A stretch of 64,000 nucleotides of DNA, taken from contig JAJOZX010007469.1 of the NCBI GenBank assembly GCA_023014485.1, positions 1-64,000 of the forward strand, given 5' to 3'. This document shows positions 54,132 through 64,000 of this stretch, piece after piece; position 1 is the stretch's first letter, and each line of letters starts with the position of its first letter. A program made the position numbers and the translations under genes. The notes under the pieces are model-generated. The model did no database searches and had not been told where the DNA came from. It saw only the letters and a program-made list of their open reading frames with translations. Source of the DNA: Bathynomus jamesi. Taxonomy: Eukaryota; Arthropoda; Malacostraca; Isopoda; Cirolanidae.

Positions 54132-55479
54132 AAATCAAGGAAATCAGCATCAGATAATAACCTTATTGCTCGTTTTTGGATGACAAAGATACCATTTAAT
54201 GCGTAGTTAGCGGAGTTTCCCCAAACAAGGGTGCGGTACGTTATATAAGGATGAACAAGAGTATGATAAAGAGTCAATGAAACTCGTTTAGGGACTACAT
54301 TCTAAGTTTAAATATTATTGCAACGCTCCTTGAAATCTTTTTCGCGATATAATTTACATGATCACTCCATTGCAAATTCTTATCTAGCATTACACCAAGA
54401 AATTTTGTTACAGTACACTCCTTTATGACGATTTCATTAACATTAAATTCAGCAAGATATACATTTCGTTATTAGTAAAAATCATGAAATTTGTTTTATT
54501 GGTATTTAGGAAGAGTTTATTGGTGGTCAACCATTTCATTACACTGATGAATTCTGAATGAAATATATTCTTAGCTGTATTAACATCTTTCCAAGAAAAA
54601 GAGACAGTTGTATCATCTGCAAACATTATGAAGTTCAGTATATCAGATGAACGTGGAAGGTCATTTATATATAATAAAAATAACAGTGGACCCAGAACTG
54701 AGCCCTGTGGCACACCATGTTTGACAAGCGCTTTGGTTGAGCAAACCTTTTACTGATACATAATGATATCTATTGGACAAATAACTTTTAAACCAATCAT
54801 TGATTGCTCCTCTAGAGCCGTAACAATATAATTTATTAAGTAGAATATTATGGTCTATTACATCAAACGCCTCACTCAAATGCATAAATATTGATATCAT
54901 TATGTCTTTGTTCTCCTTAGCTATATTTACATATTCCATAAGATTTAAAATAGCCATTTCCGTTGTTTTATTATTACGGAAGCCATATTGATTTGGAGAT
55001 AATAAATTGTAGGATTTTAAATATCGCTGCATTCTACTTTTTACAATTTTTTCAAAAACTTTGCTGAACACAGATAATGAACACACCGGCCTGTAATTTT
55101 TTGCTAGTGTAGGATCACCCCCTTTAAAAAGGGGTGTTATACAACCAGTTTTAGCAGTGATGGGAATATTCCTTTGGAAATACTTTGATTGATAATCTTA
55201 GCCAAAGTCACAGATATCTTATCTTTAACAAGTTTCAATATAGGTACAGGAATGTTATGAATGTTATTTTTGTATTTTTTAATTTATCATAATATTTCTT
55301 AACAACTTCTTAACAACTGGTTTTGATACAGATAGGGGTGTAAATCGGCGAGCGCCATTGGCGCGAGTCATTAAGCTAGGGGGTCTGGGGAAGCCAACGC
55401 ATTTTAGCTTTTTCAAACAGCATTTTGTAACGTTTTGGCAGAAATTATTTAACATATTCTTTATACTCACTAATGACAT
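53921..55479 (-). pseudogene. Longer jockey-type reverse transcriptase copy in R copy E
   Basis: Minus strand. From about 55086 it reads FSKVFEKIVKSRMQRYL, SPNQYGFRNNKTTEMAILNL and DVIDHNILLNKLYCYGSRGA. These are the fingers and palm motifs that precede the part kept in the other R copies. Then come GSVLGPLLFLLYINDL and the intact catalytic box FADDTT. A deletion removes most of the thumb and C-terminus (between about 54131 and 54132 relative to other copies). Breaks near 54745 and 54465 end the frames. Sequence upstream of 55100 is weaker (AKTGCITPLF-like on the minus strand). This copy shows what the truncated R fragment came from. Confidence 0.85.
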
Positions 55480-56236
55480 AATTATCTAAAAATAAACTAA
55501 TTTTTCATCAAAAAATAAATAAATATTGAAACGGTCACTGCTTGTGATACTACCTATATTTTTCTATAAAATCCTGAAAAAATTTAAAAAAATTTATATA
55601 TAAATAAATTTCTACCGACTGTTAAATATTTGTTAAAAACAAACAAACGGTTCGGTGATCCAATCAAAATTTAACAACCGGTTCGGGCGAACCGGACCGA
55701 ACCGGTCCCAGCACACCTGGATTAAGGATACTATGGATCAGGATGTTCCCTAATCAGGCCACCATCCCCGTGTGGTCTGAAATAACACTAGCATTATCTA
55801 TATAAATATTCAATGTAAATTTCATATTTACATTTAGGATAAACAGTTCTAATTGTGGCATATGTGCGTGTATTATATGTATTTATATGGCTTCCAAGAC
55901 AAGGCTCCCAAGACAACTCGCAAGACAATTCTTTTTTTACAAATTTTGAAAATTCCTTGTCACCCAGTACCCTCAAATTTCATTTACTGGGCGACAAATT
56001 TTCTTCACTGGGTGACATTCATGTCGCCCACTCACTAGGTTAAAAAATGCTCTGATGTATTGACATTGAGCGAAAAACAGATTGAGACAGTGAGAGAGAG
56101 CGAGGTAAAAGGGAAGAGAGGCTTATCGATTATTACACAAAGAACTTGTTAACAGTTTCGATCTAAATAACAGTAACTGATTATCAAAATCACATAATAA
56201 TATCCACGGTTATACTAGCATAAACATTTATATATA
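55480..56236. other. No gene seen; possible hAT end at 55640-55719
   Basis: The sequence CCCAGCACACCTG ending at 55719 resembles a hAT right terminus and is preceded by a palindromic stretch with AACCGGTTCGGGCGAACCGG. No partner left end was found. The rest is AT-rich with no recognised gene. Confidence 0.35.
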
Positions 56237-56460
56237 CTTATAAATTCATACAATATTATACTAATGTTTGTGAAATGACGTTGATGGGCCAAACTGTGGT
56301 GTGGATGATGCCTATTATATTAATAGTGTTTTCCATATTGTATTTGTATTATCAATGTGGAGAGATAATGATTTAATCACGATGGACAGATAAACCCATT
56401 AATGTTTTACAGATTTCCTGTTGCTTTATCAATGTGGAGATATTATTGGATCTTAACAAG

Positions 56461-56509
<49 letters not shown>

Positions 56510-57934
56510 ATAAAACACCAATTCTTTATTAAACAAATATGCAATGGTTGAGAATGTTTTACTAAATAGTTTATCATATAAAATGATAAAGTCATACAAA
56601 ATGCTCATAATTTGCCATGATTAATATAAATAGCATAGCTATACCCGGTTCAGAGTTAGTATTTGGTCCATCCCCCATTATTGTCTATTACATCTTGTAA
56701 TCTGTGTGGCATCCATGGTTATGTATGATGTGTGGGTTCCTTCGGAACATCTCCCACTCAACCATAGTGTGAGCTGGCGGCTGGTCCGCTCCTGCCCAGG
56801 CTCCCACGAGTTCACCACATTCCCCACACGTTCTCAATTGGGTTGAGGTCACACCCTTTACTAGGCCAGTCCAGTAGTTCTAGATTTCGCTGCTTCTCAA
56901 ACCACCTTCTAACAATCCTGGCGGTGTGGTGGATGGGAGAGTTATCCTGCAAATGGATTTTAAATATTAAAAGTAAAATTATATCTCATCCATACGCTTC
57001 ATCAGTAACCCACTATTCGAGGTAGGTTTTAACCCCTATGTATTAGGGGTTTCTCTCAGCTAAATGTAATTGTGCGCCGTTATACAAATAATACAGTCTG
57101 GCAAGGCAAGGCATACGCGCGTACAGAAGGCAGCATCACCTCCTCCATGATCTCTATATATTGATTTGCCGTAAACTTCCCGTGGATCTCAGTTCTCCTA
57201 GTCCTTGCAGGTGCATCCATTCCCACACATTCGCCGTCACGTGCCCACTCCGTGTCACTTCGTAAATATTTTGCGGGCATATCTCGTGTTGTCCTGTCGC
57301 CAACAACGAAGACGGCCGTGAGTTGTAGACGCAAACCTCTTCTCGTCAGAGTAGATAACTCTGCTCCAGTATGCGAGATCATCATTTACATGCTGGCGAG
57401 CAGACGAGAGCCTGGCCTGACGATGTCATTCGTCGATCCTCTCTTTTTTGGCAGGAGTACAGTGGTGATATCCTGCTTCATGCAACCGTCTCCTTACGGT
57501 GTCCAATGACACGCCCATATGTAGTGTCTCCCGGATGGCGACTGCGTTGTTGATAGGATCATTCTGCACTTCGTTGATTATTCTCCGGTCTTCTTCTGGG
57601 GTGGTCTTTCTTGGTGTCCCACACTTAGGACGATATAGCACTAGCAGATTCCAAGTCTCGTGCCACCTCTGCACCCAGCGTCGAACAGTAGGATTCGAAA
57701 TTCTCAGTTCCATGGCTATGTCAGCTACAGAGAGGCCTGCTTCCCGCATACCAATTATCCGGCCCCGCTGTGCAATTTTATCTTGAGCTGGATTCATTTT
57801 CAGAGTCGGTGTTCCTCATACGGTATAAAAATATGGTATGAGCATATATCATGCCAGTAACCATGTCAACACCTCGGTTTGGCCCATCAACGTCATTTCA
57901 CAAACATTAGTATAATATTGTATGAGTTTATAAG
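56237..57934 (-). mobile_element. Tc1-like element with 58-bp TIRs (1698 bp)
   Basis: The left end CTTATAAATTCATACAATAT (56237-56294) and the inverse right end (57877-57934) match over 58 bases with one or two mismatches. TA lies on both outer sides. A (TA)n array at about 56465-56505 is inside. The transposase is on the minus strand. Confidence 0.92.
56810..57797 (-). pseudogene. Tc1-like transposase, degraded
   Basis: The N-terminal 124 residues are open (57797-57426), with two helix-turn-helix units: LSVADIAMELRISNPTVRRW, and the second near DTVRRRLHEAGYHH. The middle is in several frames, with WSRVIYSDEKRF (first catalytic Asp) at about 57340-57370 and KFTANQYIEIMEEVMLPSVR (57100-57180). 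The last part has NSPIHHTARIVRRW and then DWPSKGCDLNPIENVWG at about 56830-56880, which holds the final catalytic Glu. An unrelated stretch near 56950-57060 interrupts it. Family certain, copy dead. Confidence 0.88.
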
Positions 57935-57952
57935 TACAATATACTGCATATA

Positions 57953-58549
57953 CTGTAAACCAAGTTAATTTCGCGGCAGCAAATTTTCGCTCTTTCATAT
58001 CCTTGGACGAGTTTGCGGCATCATAATTTCGCGGTCAACAGTTGCTAGTTATAATCTTACAGATTAAAATGACATCATGAATGACGACATTTATTCTGGA
58101 ATGTGATTGGTTGAGGTTGAGGTCGTATTTCAAGGCAAGTTTTACTTCTTGGTATGCGAATAAAGTTTCAACAGCACTCACCGTAAATGAATCTCTCGGT
58201 AAGATAGATTTGAAGCTCTCCACACTGAAACCTATTCATGCTAAATGGATTGTCTCTGCATGGGATAACCTACACAAAATGAAGGAGACCATTCGGAAGG
58301 GCTGGAAAATTAGCGGTATTCATAACATTCTTGTTATACAGTAATAATAGAGTATAATTTAAAATGTTTTTGCTGCTTTTACTTTACAATGTTTTATTAC
58401 AATATACTGAATTTACTTTTCAAATAAAGTATTTTAGTAATCTAAGTTTTATTTTCTTACTATCTTCCAAAGATTAGTTTAAATTGTCAAATGTTCGCCT
58501 GCGAAAAACGCGAAAATTTCCTGCAGCGAACATTTCGCATTCACTAGTA
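57953..58549 (+). mobile_element. Deleted pogo/Tigger-like element
   Basis: The two ends share degenerate inverted sequence: GCAGCAAATTTTCGC near the left and the inverse of GCAGGAAATTTTCGC near the right, each close to a TACT flank. Inside is only the C-terminal part of a pogo-like transposase. Exact ends are uncertain by a few bases. Confidence 0.6.
58081..58344 (+). pseudogene. Pogo/Tigger-like transposase C-terminal fragment
   Basis: The frame holds LSTLKPIHAKWIVSAWDNL followed by TIRKGWKISGI. This matches the end of the DDE domain in pogo/Tigger transposases, where the usual reading is close to LKPLHARWLVEA and a later KGFRKAGI. The DNA-binding domains and the first catalytic residues are absent. 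About 87 codons remain. Confidence 0.7.
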
Positions 58550-58565
58550 TGTAAATGTTCTATTG

Positions 58566-58822
58566 TAGTAGCTGTTCATATAGATTTGCAGTAATCATAA
58601 TGGAACCTTATTACTGTATAAGACTAGTAAACTACATGGAGTTCAACGCTGTTCACGATCATATTAATTGTTTATTTTTATGAACACAGACTTGGACTCG
58701 GTTGTCCCCCTTCCACTCCACCTTTCCCCAGTTGGGGTACCTTAACTATGATAGCACTGCGGTGTTGCCACATGTACGGAGTCGCCTGTGAGGTGAAGAA
58801 CATTACGTATGCGGGCAACTGT
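58566..58822 (-). repeat. Rearranged inverted fragment of R without the MITE
   Basis: The outer parts match R in inverse orientation (AATCATAATGGAACCTTATT, and TGTACGGAGTCGCCTGTGAGG). A central 50 bases (GAGTTCAACGCTGTTCACGATC and on) are in the forward orientation. The Harbinger-like MITE is not present between them. The fragment ends near 58822. Confidence 0.75.
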
Positions 58823-59446
58823 ACAAGAAGCCATTATTTCATCGTTGCATCATTTCTTCGTTGAGTGCCGAAAACATTGTGTCGAAAGATTTGCTTTTAA
58901 AATAAACTATTTACATTGCCATTCTTCGCATTGGAATTATTACTTAGCTAAAGGAACACTGATTCAGAGGCACCTCCATCTGGGGGTAGGGGGTGGAGCA
59001 CACACCAATTTAAGAATTCCCACGAAAGTATACATCAAGAAAATAATTTCGGCCTTTTTTCAAGAAAGATTTATCATATCGTAATTTATAGTGTTCCTCG
59101 AGCAGGAATTACTTACATAAGGGAGCATCGCCAGCTGGCCAGCACCTCCCCCGCCCCCAGTTTAGGAATTCCCCCGACAGTGTACAAATGCGTATTTTTT
59201 ATGAAATTCTATTACACACTATTGAAAACGAAAATTCTACTCCAGGTAAGTAACTTCCCTGAAGATGAATATGTCTTCGGAGGTTTTGACTCCCATGATT
59301 TCTCATCAAGCTTCCCATCATTTGAGAACACCTACTGCAGTGCTCTGAAACCAGACCAGATCATTGATTCCACAATGTAGACGCGAACTGGCAATTCCTA
59401 TAAATCAACGTTTCACAAAGTCCTGAATAAACGTCTTCGTCTACGC
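58823..59446. other. No gene seen
   Basis: There are two similar GC-rich stretches (CACCTCCATCTGGGGGTAGG, and CACCTCCCCCGCCCCCAG near 59143) each followed by a TTTA-GAATTCCC block. These may be a short local repeat. No coding signal was recognised. Confidence 0.4.
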
Positions 59447-59725
59447 CAGTAGTTCTCAACTTTTACTCCCTCAAGGTACCCCAATGCCACCTGTTCCTCT
59501 TTCGCTACACTCCGGAGGATTTTCGTCTCTTACTGTCGAACATCCACTCCCCCCATCACCACGTAACTTCAAACTGAGCCTATACATTTTCCTGATGGAT
59601 GTAATAAACAGCGACTGTTCCATTTCATTTGAAATTTGCGTATCTTCAGTAACTTTTGAATTTTCAATTAATTATTTTTATTATTTTCGTGTAATTTGGT
59701 GGCACCCGGTTGGGAAACACTTCTG
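59447..59725. mobile_element. Possible hAT (Charlie-like) MITE
   Basis: The left end CAGTAGTTCTCAACTTTTAC resembles the common hAT end CAGTGGTTCTCAAC. The inverse of the right end is CAGAAGTGTTTCCCAACCGG, with the same spacing to a GGTRCC-type block on both sides. No clear 8-bp duplication was found. Confidence 0.4.
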
Positions 59726-60169
59726 CACGCGTATAAACTCAATTTTTTTTAAGAAATTAGACCTGACGATCGCCTTTGCTCGTGGAATTTGCTGCTTTCA
59801 CGTTGCGAAACTTAGATGAAGCCCAAAATTTTCCGAATTGCATTCTTTTCACCGATGAGGCAACGATTCGCACGAGCGTGAAGATAAATCGTCATAACTG
59901 TAATGTTTGGGCCTCAGAACAACCACATGCTACTATCGAATACGGTACGTGCGCAACAATCACAAAATGAATGTGTGGTATGGGTACCAAGATCTTGGGG
60001 CCTCCACGATCGCCGGATTTGACGTCACTCGACTTTTTCCTTTGGAGATACGTGAAAGACCTTGCGTGTTTATTTCCAAAATGTGGACAAATTTGAATCG
60101 CTGAAACGGAAGATTACAGCAACCATCAACAGAGTCGACAGAGATGTTGAGTCGGGTGTGGGTTGAAAT

Positions 60170-61359
60170 CAAAGCTGGGCACAAACCGTTAATCCGTTAA
60201 TCGTTAATTAACGAAGTTAACTTTTTCGTTAACGATTTAACTTTTAAGTTAACTTTGAAAATCATTATCGGACTAATTAACTTCCGTTACATTTAACTTC
60301 CGTTAACTCAAGTCCGTTAACCCAAAAAATTCATAAATAAACGTTTAAAAGTTTATATTATTTTCAGTGCTGAGCAGGTGCGCAATTAATCCGCCACTGT
60401 TAATAGTGATGAACGAATTTCCATTTCCGCAGTGCAAAATCAGGCGATATATTTGTTTCCGTCGCCACAATTTGTCTTACCAAATATGGTAGTTATTTAT
60501 GGCATTGGTTTGAGCAAAAAAGGTCGACTGTAAAATCAGGCGGAAAGATTTGCCATTTGAGTTGAATGTTTCAACTTCTTTCAAGAAATATCACGAGCAT
60601 TTTAAGGCACTTTCAATAATATATATGTAACAATTACAACAAATAACTACATTCGTTTCATTTGCAGTCTGTCTCTTGCGCAACATGTTTGTGCTAGTGA
60701 ATATGACAACACCAAGGTCGCCAGGGTGAGGAAAAGCACGGAGGGTACAGTCGAGGAGGCCATGAAGCAGCAGTCCAACGAAGTGGGCAGCAACAGTGGA
60801 GGCAGCAACAACGAGGAGGAGGAGGAGGAGGATGACTTCTTCAGTGCTGTCATCCAGACAAAAGAGAGCAGCAGAAGCCACAGGTCACTCAAGGGCAAGG
60901 CCCAGAACTTGGTCAAGACCTGGCTGGAGACCAACTCCAAGGACTTGCTGACAGATGCTGCCTTCTTGGGTGAGCAAGTGTTGGTGGACTTGTTCATCAA
61001 GTTCAACACAGCCATCCCCTCCAGTGCTGCAGTGGAGTGTTTGTTCTCTATGGGCAAGGACATCCTGAGGGCCAAGAGATCATCCCTGTCTGATGAAAAC
61101 TTTGATATGCTAATTTTCATGAAGGGCAACATGCATCTCATGGACAAAATGGAGAACGAGAAGAAGAGGGAAAATTAAATTATATATATATATTGTGTTT
61201 TTCATTTTTTTTATAATAAAAGTTAACGTTAACGGTTTATCGGTAACTTCCGTTACATGTTTAACGAATTAACGGATTAACGGTTAACGAAGTTAACTTT
61301 TTGGTTAACGGATTAGCGGTTAACGAAGTTAACTTTTTGGTTAACGGTGCCCACCACTG
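60170..61359 (+). mobile_element. Non-autonomous hAT element nested in the mariner remnant (1190 bp)
   Basis: It starts CAAAGCTGGGCAC and ends GTGCCCACCACTG, flanked by the 8-bp duplication GTTGAAAT (60162-60169 and 61360-61367). Subterminal arrays of GTTAACGAAGTTAAC-type sequence occur on both sides, as is common in hAT elements. Confidence 0.93.
60726..61178 (+). pseudogene. hAT transposase C-terminal dimerisation domain
   Basis: Open frame of 150 codons. It has an acidic stretch (NNEEEEEEDDFFSAV) and then the hAT C-terminal domain with LVDLFIKFNTAIPSSAAVEC, LFSMGKDILRAKRSSLSDEN and MLIFMKGNMHL. The usual catalytic Glu after PSSAAVE is present. GC content is clearly higher than in the flanking DNA. 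The N-terminal two thirds of a hAT transposase are missing, so the element depends on others. Confidence 0.9.
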
Positions 61360-61450
61360 GTTGAAATCAAGTATTGATTAGATGTTTGCAGAACCACCAA
61401 CGTGTAACATGTAAAAGTTTACTAATGAACATATGCGTAAAACGTAATGC

Positions 61451-61546
61451 ATTGTACTTTATTTTATCTATTCTACAACTTAACATATAGATTGTTTTTA
61501 AAAATCGCCGACAACATTTCTGGAAACCCTTATAACCCGAATATAC

Positions 61547-61578
<32 letters not shown>

Positions 61579-62412
61579 TGTCGAGACCCAAGATTAAAAA
61601 AGATATAAAACCAATAAAAAGGAACCCAAACAGGAATTAAAGGTCTCATCGTTTCAACATAAATACGACTGCATCAATTTCGAAGCTTCTTTCAAAGATC
61701 AAACACTTCACCAACTTTTAATAATTTTGACCTCCTTTATCGGGATCTTTCTTAATTGGTAGCCTTCAATATTTAGATAGGGTAATAGGGAGTTTTATCC
61801 ATAGCTTTCCAAATGTGGGTTTTTCCACCTTAGTTCCAAACTTGAAAGAATTTCTACACCCCTTTTGAAGTTAATAATAATAATAATAATAATAATATTA
61901 ATAATAATAAGTAGCGACTTTTTTTATCTAAAATGTCTCATAAAGTTGTTGCGAATTAAAAAATATAATTTAAAAATCTTAATTAAAAAATTCAAAAGAA
62001 ATTAATTTTCAGGAATCGTAATAAAGTATCGAATAAAATGGCAATGGCGTCCTTCATCTGAACAAACTTGTCGAATTCAGATATGTACATTCCATCAATT
62101 CCATTTGGCTGTAAAAAAGTATCTACAATATACAAAGACCAAACAGGAATGGAATCACACGTCGGAACAACAACTCGGATTAAAATTTAAAAAAAAAGCG
62201 TTTAAAACCAGTAAAATTCGTATAATCTTTCGTGGTTATGCTTGAAAACGACTATTTTATAGATTAGAACGGAGCTTAAATGAATTTTTCACTCATTTTG
62301 CGAGTGTGTAAATATAAAAGAATTTTCCTCGGAATCGCTTTAACTTAAACCATAAATAAAACAAAGACAAATAAAGTTAATTAAATTTCTTTTATAAACA
62401 ATATATTTTAGA

Positions 62413-62467
<55 letters not shown>

Positions 62468-62553
62468 TTTTATCATTCAGGATGTGGATGTCGACCCAGC
62501 GTTCATGATTATAGTAATTTAAAGAATTATTTTCCGCTATAAATAAAAACAAG

Positions 62554-62633
<80 letters not shown>

Positions 62634-63804
62634 TATATATACACACACACATGTCGCTTTAGTGTATTCTGTTAAATTCCTGTTCATCCAAGTTTAATGT
62701 TACATAATAAATAGTATACCAGAATGAAATATGTTATTACTAATGCAATGAACATTCAGCCTCCTAATTTATACGTAACGGCAAAACAGAAGGGACTGAA
62801 TTCACTATATTTACATTGTATCAGTAGTGAAGGTCTTATATATATAAATAAATTTTTTTGTTAATATAAAAGTCGCGAAATATGTCCTAATACCGCGATC
62901 ACATTCCACCATTATCGCTCAATTTATCACTAAAACATTCCCTGAACGAGTATCCTCAGTTTAATCACGGTAGGAAATGCATTATCGCTAAATTACACCG
63001 TTTTGGCTATAAAAATGGCGTCATTGTAAACAAAGGAAACATGAACTTGATCGATTTAGCCATTGTTAATTATTGTACTTATACAGTTTACTGTTTATTT
63101 ACAGTACAGTTCACTTACAGTTTATTTCATATTATTTATTCTTCTGTTAAATGTGTTCCTGTCTTTATTTTGACTTCCAGCGATAATTATCTTGAAAATG
63201 AAACATATTCTGGCGTCATATCATTGAGAAATCATTAGCGATAATTCTATTTGGAAAGTATCGCCAAATATTTAGCGATAAATGTTCACTGTAATTACTG
63301 TTTAGGAATGACTTATTTCGAGTATCTAATAACATTTCGTGTCTTGAAGTATATTTTAAAATTCTTATGACGTTTTCGCTCTTACCAGAATCACGAGTGC
63401 TATAATTAACTCTATAAACATTTATTTAGACTCGAAGAGGGCTCTTAGTTTAGATCGAAACTCGCCAAGGTTTTATTTTCGTCTTCAGACTGTATATCCT
63501 AAAAATGTTTTGAATTTAAATTATTTTTAAAATATTTGTGATTCAAAACTTAAATTAGATTTTTGACAACTTTAATTTTATTTTAGAACTAATGAATCAT
63601 AAAAAAATAAGGAGCGAGTGTAGTTTACGTCCCCCTGACGCAAAAGGGGGCACAAACTCCACTAGGTCAAAGTTGGAAAGTAAACTACACTAGGATCTTT
63701 AGGACACATTTTTTAAATGAATCCAGCAAATAAAACGTTAAAACTAACGAAAATATTACGACTTAACCTAACAAATCGTCAATATATATATATATATATA
63801 TATA
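61451..63804. other. No gene seen; several microsatellites
   Basis: (GA)n at 61555-61577, (AAT)n at 61869-61912, (CT)n at 62415-62467 and a long (CT)n at 62556-62629, and (TA)n at 63783-63804. Around 63740-63780 is ACGAAAATATTACGACTTAA, a diverged match to the palindrome inside the 43248 MITE. Frames across the CT arrays are artefacts. Confidence 0.6.
62556..62629. repeat. (CT)n microsatellite
   Basis: About 37 uninterrupted CT units, the longest simple array on this side of the window. Confidence 0.97.
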
Positions 63805-64000
63805 CAGGGTGTCCCGTAAGTCTGGACCCATAGGGAAAAATAATAAAATTACAAAATAGTCCAAAAATTTATTACATAATCTGTTCAAAGTGTCCGCCGT
63901 TGTGTCGCACACATAGTTGAAGACGCAATCTCCACTGCGACAGCACTTTCTGAATCACAGTCGCAGAAATTTCTTGACACGCCTCCACAATGAATGCTTT
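63805..64000 (-). mobile_element. Mariner-type element, cut by the window end
   Basis: The terminus CAGGGTGTCCCGTAAGTCTG follows TA at the end of a (TA)n run, typical for Tc1/mariner/IS630-type elements. Only the first 196 bases are in the window. Confidence 0.85.
63872..64000 (-). CDS. Mariner-type transposase C-terminus (partial)
   Basis: The last 42 residues of a transposase on the minus strand, ending at a TAA at 63872. They include EACQEISATVIQKVL and the terminal LQLCVRHNGGHFEQIM. The GGHFE ending is characteristic of this mariner group. It belongs to a different subfamily from the mariners at 3291 and 37334. Confidence 0.82.
   Translation of the reverse strand, partial: KAFIVEACQEISATVIQKVLSQWRLRLQLCVRHNGGHFEQIM

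Larger units (their letters stand above)
59776..61450 (+). pseudogene. Mariner-like transposase remnant split by a hAT element
   Basis: FTDEATIRTSVKINRHNCNV (about 59850-59910) carries the first catalytic Asp. PPRSPDLTSLDFFLWRYVKD (about 60003-60062) carries the third. The middle is deleted. The C-terminal segment is cut by the hAT insertion at 60170: its reading (about 60130-60169) continues after 61367 with LDVCRTTNV, as at the ends of such transposases. Termini of this mariner were not located. Confidence 0.75.

Noticed and set aside
62340..62687. Long frames rich in RE or SL dipeptides
   Set aside because: They are translations of (CT)n and (GA)n microsatellites and have no start context or homology.

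Overview
The window is AT-rich, intron-bearing animal DNA made almost entirely of transposable elements and tandem repeats. No ordinary host gene, rRNA or tRNA was recognised. A Maverick/Polinton, Tc1/mariner, hAT, pogo-like and jockey-type elements, with very long (GT)n, (GA)n and (TA)n arrays, suggest an arthropod. A decapod crustacean is my guess from texture only.

Layout. 1-7417 is the right part of a first Maverick (virus-like DNA transposon): the 3' end of a hAT-like element sitting in the DNA polymerase B gene, the rest of that gene, a deleted mariner, four small unknown genes and the right terminal inverted repeat. 7418-15039 is one unit (R, about 4.3-4.7 kb without insertions) of a large tandem repeat, carrying a second hAT-like element. 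15040-33451 is a second Maverick. From its left end it has a TIR, 225-bp repeats and a promoter-like region with a duplicated small gene. On the minus strand follow cysteine protease, major capsid, basic core-like protein, minor capsid, integrase (split by another DNA transposon) and a small conserved gene. Polymerase B and two accessory genes are on the plus strand. The 5.2 kb at 1-5185 and 28296-33451 are near-identical, including both nested insertions, so the Mavericks arose by duplication (period about 28.3 kb) or as an assembly artefact, not by independent transposition.

33452-41220 is a patchwork: part of R, a non-LTR 3' end, a 1-kb tandem repeat (S) carrying a mariner and a hAT-like MITE, and a solo 18-bp Maverick terminus. 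41221-54131 holds three more R units in tandem, with a Harbinger-like MITE in each, a Merlin-like MITE in one and a hAT element in another. R copies lacking an insertion serve as empty sites that fix the ends of three elements to the base. 54132-64000 is a graveyard of a longer jockey-like copy, a Tc1, a pogo-like remnant, hAT elements (one nested in a mariner remnant) and the start of another mariner.

The Maverick genes would form one replication and packaging module: polymerase B copies the element, integrase inserts it, and protease, capsid and core proteins make a particle. No packaging ATPase was found. Many genes carry one- or two-base indels that differ between the copies, so decay and assembly error cannot be told apart here. 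The most interesting unknowns are the accessory ORF cluster at 4445-6337 and the duplicated promoter-proximal gene at 17441-18632.
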